From positions 2,235,001-2,299,000 of the forward strand of contig NC_011989.1 in NCBI RefSeq assembly GCF_000016285.1: 64,000 nt of DNA. The letters run 5' to 3'. This document shows, piece after piece, positions 51,811 to 60,904 of the stretch. The DNA comes from Allorhizobium ampelinum S4. GTDB taxonomy: Bacteria; Pseudomonadota; Alphaproteobacteria; Rhizobiales; Rhizobiaceae. Every line of letters begins with the position of its first letter. Position 1 is the stretch's first letter. Below the pieces are notes generated by a model. That model had not been told where the DNA came from, searched no databases, and was given only the letters and a program-made list of their open reading frames with translations. The position numbers and the translations under genes were made by a program.

Positions 51811-52643
51811 AAAGACCGAAAGGAAAGCCGCGATTCAGAGGTGGCATGCCTCGGAGGGACAATGTGAGATACGATCGGCAGCTGATCGAGCGCTCATCCC
51901 CGGGCGCGCTTCCAGCCGTGCTCCCTCTTGCCCACGTGACGGCCGCCTGGTTGGCGAAGGAGATTGTCCGGGACCGAACCTTTGCTACGAAGTGGTGTGA
52001 CGTGTTCGAAAAGGAGCTGCTGTACTTCTTCGTGCTTCGGCCAGCCTACAGATCAAGATATGGCGACCAGGAATCCCATCAGTTGACCCGTTTTCCTGTC
52101 GTCTTCATCGTCAAGCCGTCTGCCATCCCCTCGCCCGCTCACGTCTACCCCTTCGATACCGGTGCTGCCGCCAAGGGTGCGTTCACAAAGCAGGCGGATC
52201 CTCTGGTCTTTCTCGAAGACTATGCGGTGGCCGCGAGCCACGCGGGAGCTGCTGGTCATGTAGGCTGGGCGTTTGCCTCCCTCAGTTCCTACTACCAGGG
52301 TGATCTGAGGCAGAACATTCTCGAAGATGTACCGCTGAGCGAAAGCGTGACCCGGGGATATGTCGATGTCGCGCGCATGGGCATCGAAGGCAGCAACCAG
52401 CACGACAAGCGAGCATCGACGGTTGAGATCGCCTCCAGCCACAATGTGCCTCTCCAGGACAATATCGAGCTTGTGATCTTTCCCAAGCAATATCTGGAGG
52501 GCAGTACGCTCTACGACGAAGTCGTCGCTCTGGGTGCGGAGGTGGAACTGTATGACTGGCAGCCCAACAAGGCGCCGGATGAGTTTCAGGAGGAGGTCAT
52601 GAACATTGCGAAGGCGTGGTACGCCCGGAAAGGGATACTTTGA
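51807..52643 (+). CDS. Unknown protein in the defence operon (278 aa)
   Basis: 278 aa, basic at the N-terminus (MKRPKGKPRFRGGMPRRDNV). Conserved-looking stretches are LAKEIVRDRTFATKWCDVFE, LTRFPVVFIVKPSAIPSPAH and STVEIASSHNVPLQDNIELV followed by IFPKQYLEGSTLYDEV. No membrane helix and no Walker or DDE motif visible. I do not recognise a family. The arrangement of buried strands with EI near the end could suit an enzyme, but I will not name one. Starts in the ATGA overlap with the AIPR gene. Confidence 0.75.
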   Translation: MKRPKGKPRFRGGMPRRDNVRYDRQLIERSSPGALPAVLPLAHVTAAWLAKEIVRDRTFATKWCDVFEKELLYFFVLRPAYRSRYGDQESHQLTRFPVVFIVKPSAIPSPAHVYPFDTGAAAKGAFTKQADPLVFLEDYAVAASHAGAAGHVGWAFASLSSYYQGDLRQNILEDVPLSESVTRGYVDVARMGIEGSNQHDKRASTVEIASSHNVPLQDNIELVIFPKQYLEGSTLYDEVVALGAEVELYDWQPNKAPDEFQEEVMNIAKAWYARKGIL

Positions 52644-55348
52644 CGTCTTCCGATCTCCCAGACAGGCTCTACCTCTCCGGCTATGTCCGGCTTTCGAACA
52701 CCGGGTTCGCGCTTCCAGCCTATCAGGTTAAGCCAGGAACCAACGCCTGGTATGCGGCTCTTCCGTCGGTAAGCGGCGACCATGTCTCCGAGATCACCGG
52801 ATTCGAACTGCTCAAAGAGGGAAAAGTCGAACCGTTTGACACTGGTATTCTTGCTGGGCCGGGCGATGCCTGGCGTGACATCTTCCTCTGGGCTGAGCGT
52901 GCCTACGCTGGCAGGCCTGCCGAAATTCATGCTGCACTTGAAGAGTTTCGGGAGGATCTTCTCGAGGTAGCGCCCTTGTCATGGCTTGATCTCGCGCTTC
53001 CCGCCGAAGCACGCGATACTGACAGGATCGCGACGGTTGTTCAGGCATTCCTTGAGGAAAAGCTGGGCAAGGACCGAGGCATGGCACACTATGTCAGTCT
53101 TGTGGTTCGACCGGGAATCCTGATCGAGCTTCGCAAGGCCATCCTCCTCGATCCAACAAGCGAAGGAACGCTCTCTCTCGATGGATTGAGCGTCAAGCCA
53201 CATGGCCGGTCATCATTCGAGATCGCGATCGCGTCCGGCCTGTCGAGATCGTTCGATCCCGCCAGTGCTGAGGACTTCAGGCAGGCTGTTGAAACATTTG
53301 CCGGTCGGCTTGGCACTACCGTCGACGTCAAGGGCCTCGAGGCTGTGCTCGGCGCCAGGATCGCCGGCCCGGAAACCATGCTCGCGCCCCCCGCCAGCCG
53401 CATTTCAAGCCGGCTCACACGTAGGGATGCACCGAATGTCCTCATCATAGCGGCGGATCCTCGCGCTCAGGCAATAAGCCGTCACCTGGAGCCACCGCCG
53501 AGCATTCAATTCAATTCCGGTACAGTGTGGGAAGGGGACTATCGTGTAAAGCGCAGCCGCGATCTCACAAGTCTTTCTGCTCCGGGAGACGGCGTCATCC
53601 TCATCGTTGACACTGTCGCGGCCGGCAATTGGCCGAAGTCGCTGTCAGGATTTGGTGTCATCATCTGGCTGGCGGGTAACGAAGCGCTGTCTGACGACCG
53701 TGTCAGCCGCATCTCCGAGCTTGTGCGCCGCCGGGAAGAGTCTCTTTTCCTTATCGCCCCGGCCCCACCGTCCGATGCCCCCTCCATCATCATGGAGCAG
53801 AGAAGCCGCCTTGAGCAGATCCTGGGTCAGGCCAGCGCCGTGATCGATACCACACTCGCGCGTTCTCCGTTCTGGACGGGACAGACGAGACGGTCGATCG
53901 ATCGCCGGATGGCCGACATGGTTGCAACAGTCGGTGTCCTGGCTGCTTCTGCCGATGACGTCAGAGAGGATATGGTCAAACGGGGCCATTCCAGACAGGT
54001 TCATGCCGTGTCCCTGTCGATTGGCGAGCGCCGCTCTGGCTATGAAATGGCGTCGGAACTCAACGCGACAGGCCTCAGAGGCATGCAGGCAGATCGCAGG
54101 ATGAGCAGCCGGTACCGGTTCGAAATCGCTGAGAAGGGAATCGGCGCCGTCCGCAATGCGATTGTTGACATCACACCGCTAGTGACGGATTTCGAGCGTT
54201 TCGGGGAGGCAACGTTTCTGGAGATTGTCGGGAGGAGAGAAAGCTGGTTCGACAAGTCGCTGATCACAGGCGTTTCCGACAGACTGATGGAAAGCCTGGA
54301 CGCGCGCGCCTTGTCGGTTGGTCTGAAGGATCGCGATGGTACACCGTTAATGGTGCTCACTGCGGAAGCGCCACGTCTCGCTGCAATCCGTGAAGCGCAC
54401 AGGTCGGGTCTTTCGATTGCTCGCTACACCGACATTGGTGCAATACGCTCAGCGGCCATTGATGGAAAACGATTGGAGCTCCCGGGAGAAATGCGCCTCG
54501 GCAAGCTTTTTCGCCTACCACAGAACCAGGGGCTGGTGACACGTGGACTGGATACGCGAGACGTGGTGCGTGTGGACGAGCGCGACTGGCTGGATATTCG
54601 ATCTTCCGGGACTTCCGGTCTCGATTCTCAGGCCCGTCTATATCGGCCCAACGCAAGAAGTCGAGACGACGGCCGCGAAATCGCAATCCCGGTGGCCGCT
54701 GTCTGGGATGGCATCCGAGGCCGTGATCCCGTTGCGCTGCAGCTGTTCGAGCGGTTTCCTGAACTGCGGGAACGAGCTGAACTAGGTGGAAAGCGACCAT
54801 CTGACTTGGTGGCTGCCTGGACCACGCCATCCCGTGCTGCGGAGCGATGGGTTATTGAAGATGGCCGGATTCCCGCTGAAGCAGGATTGCTTCGAGAGGG
54901 AGAAGTTCCGGCACAACGACTGTTTTTTATCGACGGCGATGAGGCGGTTCCCTGTTTCGTCTTTTCGCGGTTGTTCGCAGTCTGGGCAAAATCACTGCTT
55001 CCAGCATCCACCAGCTGGGCTTCCAGGTTTCAGGTCAGCAGAACGTTTGATGCTTTTCCTTTTCCGCTGTGCTTTCGGATTGAGCGCCCGTCTGAGGGGC
55101 AGCCGCAGTTACGATTTTCCAAAGGACATCGACGGCTTGCGGAGCTGGGTCATCGACTGCGGTACGAGTTCATGGATGACGGTCGGCGGCCAGCTACACG
55201 AGGGGTCGAGGATGAAAGAGTCGGTCAGCAGATGGAGTTGCTTGAAGAGTTGGACGAAATTCTTCTCGGCGAAATGGGTATGCCGCTGCGGGCAAGCAAC
55301 CTTGACATCCTCGAAGCGCTCTTGGAGCGGAATCGAGCGCGCCTGTAG
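52640..55348 (+). CDS. Large unknown protein with a target-recognition-like C-terminus (902 aa)
   Basis: 902 aa from TTG 52640, forming TTGA with the previous stop and preceded by GGAAAGGGA; a GTG at 52616 gives 910 aa. Residues 1-260 are mixed; 270-400 have alternating strands NVLIIAADPRA, GDGVILIVDTVA, GFGVIIWLAG and SLFLIAPAPP, as in a Rossmann-like domain. The last 170 residues (FAVWAKSLLPASTSWASRFQ, VSRTFDAFPFPLCFRI, then EELDEILLGEMGMPLRASNL DILEALLERN) resemble the C-terminus of large type IIG/MmeI-like restriction-modification enzymes, where target recognition lies. No methylase motif (NPPY/DPPY or SAM site) is visible. Similarity is by eye and unproven. Confidence 0.7.
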   Translation: MTSSDLPDRLYLSGYVRLSNTGFALPAYQVKPGTNAWYAALPSVSGDHVSEITGFELLKEGKVEPFDTGILAGPGDAWRDIFLWAERAYAGRPAEIHAALEEFREDLLEVAPLSWLDLALPAEARDTDRIATVVQAFLEEKLGKDRGMAHYVSLVVRPGILIELRKAILLDPTSEGTLSLDGLSVKPHGRSSFEIAIASGLSRSFDPASAEDFRQAVETFAGRLGTTVDVKGLEAVLGARIAGPETMLAPPASRISSRLTRRDAPNVLIIAADPRAQAISRHLEPPPSIQFNSGTVWEGDYRVKRSRDLTSLSAPGDGVILIVDTVAAGNWPKSLSGFGVIIWLAGNEALSDDRVSRISELVRRREESLFLIAPAPPSDAPSIIMEQRSRLEQILGQASAVIDTTLARSPFWTGQTRRSIDRRMADMVATVGVLAASADDVREDMVKRGHSRQVHAVSLSIGERRSGYEMASELNATGLRGMQADRRMSSRYRFEIAEKGIGAVRNAIVDITPLVTDFERFGEATFLEIVGRRESWFDKSLITGVSDRLMESLDARALSVGLKDRDGTPLMVLTAEAPRLAAIREAHRSGLSIARYTDIGAIRSAAIDGKRLELPGEMRLGKLFRLPQNQGLVTRGLDTRDVVRVDERDWLDIRSSGTSGLDSQARLYRPNARSRDDGREIAIPVAAVWDGIRGRDPVALQLFERFPELRERAELGGKRPSDLVAAWTTPSRAAERWVIEDGRIPAEAGLLREGEVPAQRLFFIDGDEAVPCFVFSRLFAVWAKSLLPASTSWASRFQVSRTFDAFPFPLCFRIERPSEGQPQLRFSKGHRRLAELGHRLRYEFMDDGRRPATRGVEDERVGQQMELLEELDEILLGEMGMPLRASNLDILEALLERNRARL

Positions 55349-56108
55349 CACAGAACCGCGCTGACGCGCTGCTCTTATCCTCGCGAGAACCCTAACCGAC
55401 GAGATGGTCGGGACGTGAACTAATTTGCCCGATTGTGGCGCTCTCAAAGGCAATGCTGAAAGCATAGTGCAATGCGGGGGCTGATCGCTCGGCGTGACCT
55501 ATTATTCAATGACGCCGAGTGACGTCGACACCGTTTGGACCAGTCTGGGAGCAAATTGCGAGGCAAATATACTGACGTATGGTAAACAGGGCTACGGCGT
55601 ATACCTTCCTATTGCGGCATACAAAGCGGACACGGTAAACATCAAAACCACGACTGATGGCGGGTACGATGCGTACTGCGACGTTGAAACTCGGTAAGTC
55701 AAGCCCGGCTTTACAATTTCAGACACCAACACCTCTTCGACAGAGGTCTCCGGCAAGAACTTCTTCTACAAGGTTGTTCCATTGAACTGATCGCCGCCAT
55801 CGACCGGTTGCGGACTGATATATCAATGACGCGCCTATTGCCCGATCCTTCGTCGTCGGGGCACACTCCAGTTCGACAAAATGGGAGAGTATTGAGTGAT
55901 GGAATTATGGCTTGCGCGAATATGTTCTTCGTTGTTGGCGGGAATAGCAATCGGACTGGCATACGCGGTCCTGAACAAAAAAAATGCGTATTCAACCTCG
56001 TTCGTTCACTCCTGGAGCGATCACGACGCTTGGTTCGTTGGATGAAGTCGAGGAGGTTGCGATATCTCGACAAAATCGCTTCCGAGGAAGCTTTGACAAA
56101 GATGACGA
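55349..56108. other. Gap downstream of the defence operon
   Basis: About 760 nt between converging units. One interrupted frame (55494-55790) is listed separately. No strong terminator stands out after the operon stop; the CG-rich stretch after 55349 is not clearly a hairpin with T-run. Confidence 0.4.
55494..55790 (+). pseudogene. Possible decayed hypothetical gene, in-frame stop
   Basis: From GTG 55494 the frame reads VTYYSMTPSDVDTVWTSLGA through TTTDGGYDAYCDVETR, then TAA (55695-55697), and continues in the same frame as VKPGFTISDTNTSSTEVSGK to TGA at 55790. Both halves look protein-like. Product unknown; 98 codons if the stop is read through. Confidence 0.35.
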
Positions 56109-57925
56109 CTAGGGACTAGCCGATGCGGCATTGGCTATTTTACTTTTTGCCCCAACCAACAACGGCTTCAGCGTGAGATCTTTAGCAGCTTTTTCGCCTA
56201 GCGCCTTTTCCAACTCCGCCAGCAATCCATCCTTGTCTTGAAGGACCAATCGGTTTGGTTGCTTACCCAACGCCTGCGACACGCCCACCTGAAATCTATA
56301 GCTTTTCGCACTAAAGTGGGTAAGCAAAATATGCACGGTCGTGTCCTGTTTCTCACCAGGCATCTGTGCGATAAACTTTTCCAAATCGATGCGAGATTGA
56401 TGTCGATCGGGCGTGTTATCCGATGAGAGACGATTATTAGCCCCCTCAACTGACTCTCATCATCCGGGGACAACCGAGCATTTTCCGGGGGAATTACAGT
56501 AGCTACAACTCCATTGATTTTATCGGCCAACGCGTTCGCATCTGAAAGAATTTTTATTTGCTGTGCCCTTGCCGACGAGGCGTCTTTTGACGCTTGCTCT
56601 GCGGCAAGCTTAGCATCATCCGCTTCGGCTCTCTTAGAGGCGGCCCGCAGGGAAAAATCGCTGTAGGTATCAGGCGATACATCTGCTTTCGCCTGCAGCT
56701 CATCCGCTTTTTTGGAAAACACTTCAGCTTTCTCAAAATACTCCGCAGTAATGGCTTTAGCCGCCTGCTCCTTTTGGACCGACTCGTTCGTCAAAATTGG
56801 ATTTACATCAATATTCCGTGCAATTGCTTTGTTCCAAAGAATTTCATCCGCCGGATTTTTAACCGCTGGCCCGCCCGGCAGATCCAGCCTTGAGAAAAGG
56901 ATGTCACCTCGCGTGTAGAGCGAGTCAAAGGGCAACCGGCCAAACACCGGGCTGGGCGGCGAATCTACGTTTAGGAGAGCACCTATCAAACTCTTTACGT
57001 TGTGCTGCATCCAGATGCCAATTTCGTCTCCACTTGTCCAATAATCCGCATTGAGTTGAACTTTTGGGATTTGGTCGTCCAAAATCTTTGTGAGCAATTG
57101 GGCAACTAAGCTCGTGCCGGGGACCGTTTCATTGCTATCGCCAGCGGAAAGAAACTGCCTTCCTCGCGTGAGTGGTTCACCTTCTAGAGCATAGTTCGAG
57201 GACTCTATTCCGCTACGCTCCGGAGGGGGTGTCACCAGTTGTCCGTCCTGCCCGATCGTGATTCCTCCAGTATTTTTCTCTGACGGTACCCCGCTAATCG
57301 CAGGAGGTGAAACGGACAATCCGCGGTATCCGAAAAACGCGCCGGAAAAACACGAATCGAACACAAACATCATATGTTTCGGATCTGGGAATTGCGCCCA
57401 AGCTGAGAACATTTGCATAGACAAAGCCTTGGACGACATCTCGTTCTTGGCCGCTTTATCATTTGGCGCATCAACCGGAAGGATATAGCCTAGTGGTTGC
57501 CCTTCATCGCGGCTCTCGCCGTGGGAAGAAATATAAACAAAAAGCCGGCTGTCGGTAACCGTACCTCTGTGGCGCATGAAATCGTCAACGGCTTGCTCCA
57601 GGTCTTCCGATTTCAGATCAAAATAAAGCTCCACCTTAAAGTGTTGACGCTCCAAAGCCTTGGTAAGGTTTACTAATTCCCTTGGCACTGAGGTCAGAGG
57701 CGGTCGGTTAATGTAATTGACCTCACCGATTAAGAGGGCATGACTTTCGGTATAAAGATTCTGCTCTGATCCGCGGATATTTATGTTTAGCGACGTTTTG
57801 TCGTCACCGATATCTGTTGTGTACCAAGGCTTCGGATCAGCAGCTAGCGTAGCCTGCGCTGCTACAAATAAAACAGTAACAGCGCAGAATATCGAAGAAC
57901 AGCGACGTCTTGCCTTATGCGACAT
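56109..57925 (-). pseudogene. Caspase-family (C14-like) protein with a C-terminal frameshift
   Basis: From ATG 57925 a Sec signal peptide (SIFCAVTVLFVAAQATLAAD) leads to a caspase-like domain: SHALLIGEVNYINRPPLTSV, LFVYISSHGESRDEG with H135, and HMMFVFDSCFSGAFFGYRG with C192. A coiled-coil Ala/Glu/Lys region follows (about 400-500). Near residue 513 (DNA about 56386) the frame breaks: after DINLAS the original frame gives IWKSLSHRC up to a stop at 56198. The +1 frame gives LEKFIAQMPGEKQDTTVHIL and runs to 56109 (ending SKIANAASASP). One missing base would rejoin them to about 605 aa. Either a pseudogene or an assembly error; the catalytic half is intact and exported. Confidence 0.75.
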
Positions 57926-58283
57926 GGTGGTAGGAATCGACCCGCAAATCCCCCTTCGCGACAGTGAAGGGCTTCCGGGATATGCGGTTACCCTGGTTGC
58001 CGCCCAAACACCAAACTTTCGTTTTGGCATCATCTGCAAAACCATCGAAGAATGCGACGTGACCTTGGCTCGGGTGGCTTAGGTGTTTGAATACAACCAG
58101 ATCCCCGACAACGGGCGTTGTTGTCGCGGGAAGCGGCGCGAAGCTCCGAAAGGACCTAGAACCGGCATCGTTGGAATAGGCTTTCCCACAATGCTTGAGC
58201 ACCCAGCATACGAAAGCAGCGCACCAAGCAGTTTCGTCGCCCTGATAAGGAGCCGTTTTGGTTGCCGCGAAAAACGCGATGAT
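57915..58283 (-). pseudogene. CHAP/TIGR02594-type amidase, 5' end lost to an IS3-family element
   Basis: Reading leftwards: IIAFFAATKTAPYQGDETAW then CAAFVCWVLKHCGKAYSNDA, GSRSFRSF, PVVGDLVVFKHLSHPSQGHV and AFFDGFADDAKTKVWCLGGN, ending YHHVA at 57915. This is the Cys-His amidase pattern (TAWCAAFV and GHVAFF) of TIGR02594 peptidoglycan amidases. The first 25 or so residues are missing because the IS begins at 58284. The stop overlaps the caspase gene start by 11 nt, so both were probably one operon. Confidence 0.75.
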
Positions 58284-58346
58284 TGGCCTGCTGCCGGTTT
58301 CATGGACACCGAGTTAAGGTGTTTCCAATGAAACTGGAGCGAAGGA

Positions 58347-58637
58347 ATGCAACGAAGAAAGTTCAGCCGCGAATATAAGCTTGAAGCGGTGAGATTGGTG
58401 CGGGAGCGCAGCGTCAGTGTTGCGCAGGCGGCCCGCGACATGGATGTCCACGAGAACGTTTTGCGCAAATGGGTCAAGGAATATGGTTCTGATCCAGTGC
58501 AGGCCTTCCCAGGCCATGGCCAAATGAAGCCCGAGCAGCTTGAGATCGAGAGGCTGCGCAAGGAAGTCGCCAAGCTGAAAGCGGAGCGTGATATCTTAAA
58601 AAAGGCCGCCGCCTACTTTGCGAAGGACGTGATATGA
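58347..58637 (+). CDS. IS3-family orfA (helix-turn-helix)
   Basis: 96 aa. MQRRKFSREYKLEAVRLVRE then SVSVAQAARDMDVHENVLRK is the Tnp_1/IS3 orfA helix-turn-helix, followed by a leucine-zipper-like end (LEIERLRKEVAKLKAERDIL). Overlaps orfB by 4 nt (58634). Confidence 0.92.
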   Translation: MQRRKFSREYKLEAVRLVRERSVSVAQAARDMDVHENVLRKWVKEYGSDPVQAFPGHGQMKPEQLEIERLRKEVAKLKAERDILKKAAAYFAKDVI

Positions 58638-59494
58638 AGTTCGCGTTCATTGCAAAGCACCGTTCGATCTGGCCGGTGGCATGGCTATGCGAAGCGCTGG
58701 GTGTCTCTCGTTCCGGCTTCCATGCCTGGCTCAATCGTTCTCCGAGCCACCATGCCCGGTATGACGAGGTTCTCCTGGACAAGATCAAAGGCAGCTTCAA
58801 AGATAGTGACCGCACCTATGGTGCCCGGCGTGTCTGGCACGATCTTCTTGCTGAAGGCTTTTCCTGTGGCCTGCATCATGTCGAACGGCTCATGCGCACG
58901 AACGCGCTGAGAGCAAGGCCGAGAAGACGTGGCTTGCCGAAGGATGCCGGCGAACGCTCGGTCATCATGCCGAATGTTCTGGACCGCCAGTTTGCGGCGG
59001 ACAGGCCGAACCAGAAATGGGTCGCTGATTTTACCTATCTATGGACCGCAGAGGGCTGGCTTTATGTCGCCGCCGTCATCGACCTGTTCTCACGTCGTGT
59101 TGTCGGCTGGTCGATGAACTCCAGCATGACCTCCCAGCTCGTGACCGATGCTCTGATCATGGCGATCTGGCGCAGAGGAAAACTGGACGCGTTGCTGCAT
59201 CACTCGGATCAGGGCAGCCAATATACCAGCGAACAGTTCCAGCGCCTCATGGCCGACCACGGCATCACCTGTTCGATGAGCCGGTCGGGCAATGTCTGGG
59301 ACAATGCCGCCATGGAAAGCTTCTTCTCATCACTCAAAACGGAAAGGACGGCCCGCAAGGTCTACAGAACCAGGTACGACGCCAAGGCAGATGTGTTCGA
59401 CTACATCGAGCGCTTCTATAATCCTAAGCGTCGGCATTCGACACTGGGTTATCTCAGCCCGATGGAATTTGAAAACAAGGTGGGATTAGCTTAA
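58634..59494 (+). CDS. IS3-family transposase orfB (DDE integrase core)
   Basis: 286 aa. Integrase core rve domain: QKWVADFTYLWTAEGWLYVA (first Asp), LHHSDQGSQYTSEQFQRLMA (second Asp) and AMESFFSSLKTERT (Glu). Ends with PKRRHSTLGYLSPMEFE. Intact, probably expressed as an orfAB fusion by frameshift. Confidence 0.93.
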   Translation: MKFAFIAKHRSIWPVAWLCEALGVSRSGFHAWLNRSPSHHARYDEVLLDKIKGSFKDSDRTYGARRVWHDLLAEGFSCGLHHVERLMRTNALRARPRRRGLPKDAGERSVIMPNVLDRQFAADRPNQKWVADFTYLWTAEGWLYVAAVIDLFSRRVVGWSMNSSMTSQLVTDALIMAIWRRGKLDALLHHSDQGSQYTSEQFQRLMADHGITCSMSRSGNVWDNAAMESFFSSLKTERTARKVYRTRYDAKADVFDYIERFYNPKRRHSTLGYLSPMEFENKVGLA

Positions 59495-59594
59495 CTCGGT
59501 GTCCGAAAAACCGGAAGCAGGCCACTAAACGCATTTCAATGAAATTATCCGATTATTCAAACGTGCCAACCATGGTCTTCCAATTCTTGCTTGG

Positions 59595-60733
59595 CTACGC
59601 GACGCCCCACGCCTGAAACCTCCCTCTTCCCGTCATCTCGCGCAGACCGAGCTCCAAAACAATCCGCCGCGCCGCCTGCGGCGTGACGTCCAGCGTCTTC
59701 GCCACCATCCCGGCCGACACTAATGGCTTAGCCATCACCAGCTCGACCAGCTCCGGCAGCTTTGAAGACGCCCGGCGTCCGTCCAGCTTTCGCTCGAACA
59801 TCGTGCGCGCCAACGCCAGCCGGTCATGCTCTTTCAGACCCAACTCGGCGGCTGCTAGAAGCCCATGCGCGATCGCGAGCAGTCTGGTCTCCCGGTCGCG
59901 ATGACGGCGCCGATCGACGGGAATGGTTTTCAGGCCGACATTGATGGCGGCCAAATGGGCGCCGGTGGTGATGCTAGCTTCTCGCAGGATTGAGGCGGCA
60001 AACAAGCGGCCGAGCCAAGGGGCGTGCTGAAGGACCGAAAGCTCGTTCCAGGCATCGAGGGCGACGTTCGCCTGCAGCACCCCCGGCAGGTTTTCGGCCT
60101 GGTGCACCACGCTCCGCCATTCATCGAGCCTGGAATCCTCGTCCCAGTCGAGATCATAGACGAGCGGATCTTTTTCCGCCGCGCCGCCGCGGCCGGGCCG
60201 GGCCGGGTCGCGTTCTCGATCCCTGCTTCGGAGCGGGCCAGCACTGCATCGATTGCGGCGTAGTCAACGCCGGGTAGATTTTCGATGTCGTCGGCGACGT
60301 CCCCATCCCCTTCCGGATCGGCCGCGACCGCGCGCCGGGTAACACCGGCGGCTTCCGCCTCGTCGGCGTCAACCGACGTGATCTCCGAGGTATTTCTTCT
60401 TAGCGTGCGGATCCCATCAGGCGACAGCGCCCACCCGGGGAGTTGGGCGGCAATGCGCCGGCGGGTTCGCAGCACGTCGCGGGCGATTGTCAGCTCATGG
60501 GTGGGTGTGCGAATATCCTTCGTGGCGTCGTGGAGGACGAGGTCTTCGAGGTGGACGAGTTCGCCGTCGATCCACAAGGAGGCGCAGGCATCGGCGAAAT
60601 AGGACCGTTCGATCCATCCCTGGCCGACCGGCGAACGGGCGATGCGCTCGTGCAAACGCGTCAGAGCGATACCGGCGCGGAATGCCGGCTCCAAAAGCGC
60701 TGTAATGCTGATTTTTGCGAGATCGTAAACCAT
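59595..60733 (-). pseudogene. RHE_PE00001-type protein (DUF1612-like), frameshifted
   Basis: From ATG 60733 (MVYDLAKISITALLEPAFRA) the frame follows the rhizobial RHE_PE00001 family: HERIARSPVGQGWIERSYFA, DACASLWIDGELVHLEDLVL and HDATKDIRTPTHELTIARDV. In the G/C-rich stretch about 60180-60205 the frame breaks; the continuation [20 protein letters not shown], then [20 protein letters not shown] is in another frame and runs to 59595. The end ([40 protein letters not shown]) holds a helix-turn-helix. One indel would repair it. Confidence 0.8.
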
Positions 60734-60741
60734 TGAAAACA

Positions 60742-60758
60742 TAGTAAATGATTTACTA
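60742..60758. promoter_or_regulatory. Palindrome upstream of the RHE_PE00001 gene, candidate operator
   Basis: TAGTAAAT-G-ATTTACTA is a perfect 17-nt palindrome lying 8 nt upstream of the ATG at 60733. The gene encodes a helix-turn-helix protein, so autoregulation is plausible. Confidence 0.55.
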
Positions 60759-60904
60759 AAGGAACTCTATATAAATATTACAGTTCGCCACATGGTAGGG
60801 TTGCGCGTTAGTGTTCTAACCATCGATAAGTATCCCTTATCGACCCACATGAGTGAGACAACCTAGTCCAGATAGGCACACTCTTAGCATGCAAAGGAAA
60901 ACAA

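Larger units (their letters stand above)
58284..59524. mobile_element. IS3-family insertion sequence (1241 bp)
   Basis: Inverted ends: left TGGCCTGCTGCCGGTTT then GGACACCGAGTTAAG (58284-58318); right, as inverse complement, TGGCCTGCTTCCGGTTTTTC and GGACACCGAGTTAAG (59490-59524). Contains orfA and orfB overlapping by ATGA, typical for programmed frameshift in IS3. No clear target duplication: left flank GATGAT, right flank CTAAAC. Confidence 0.88.
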
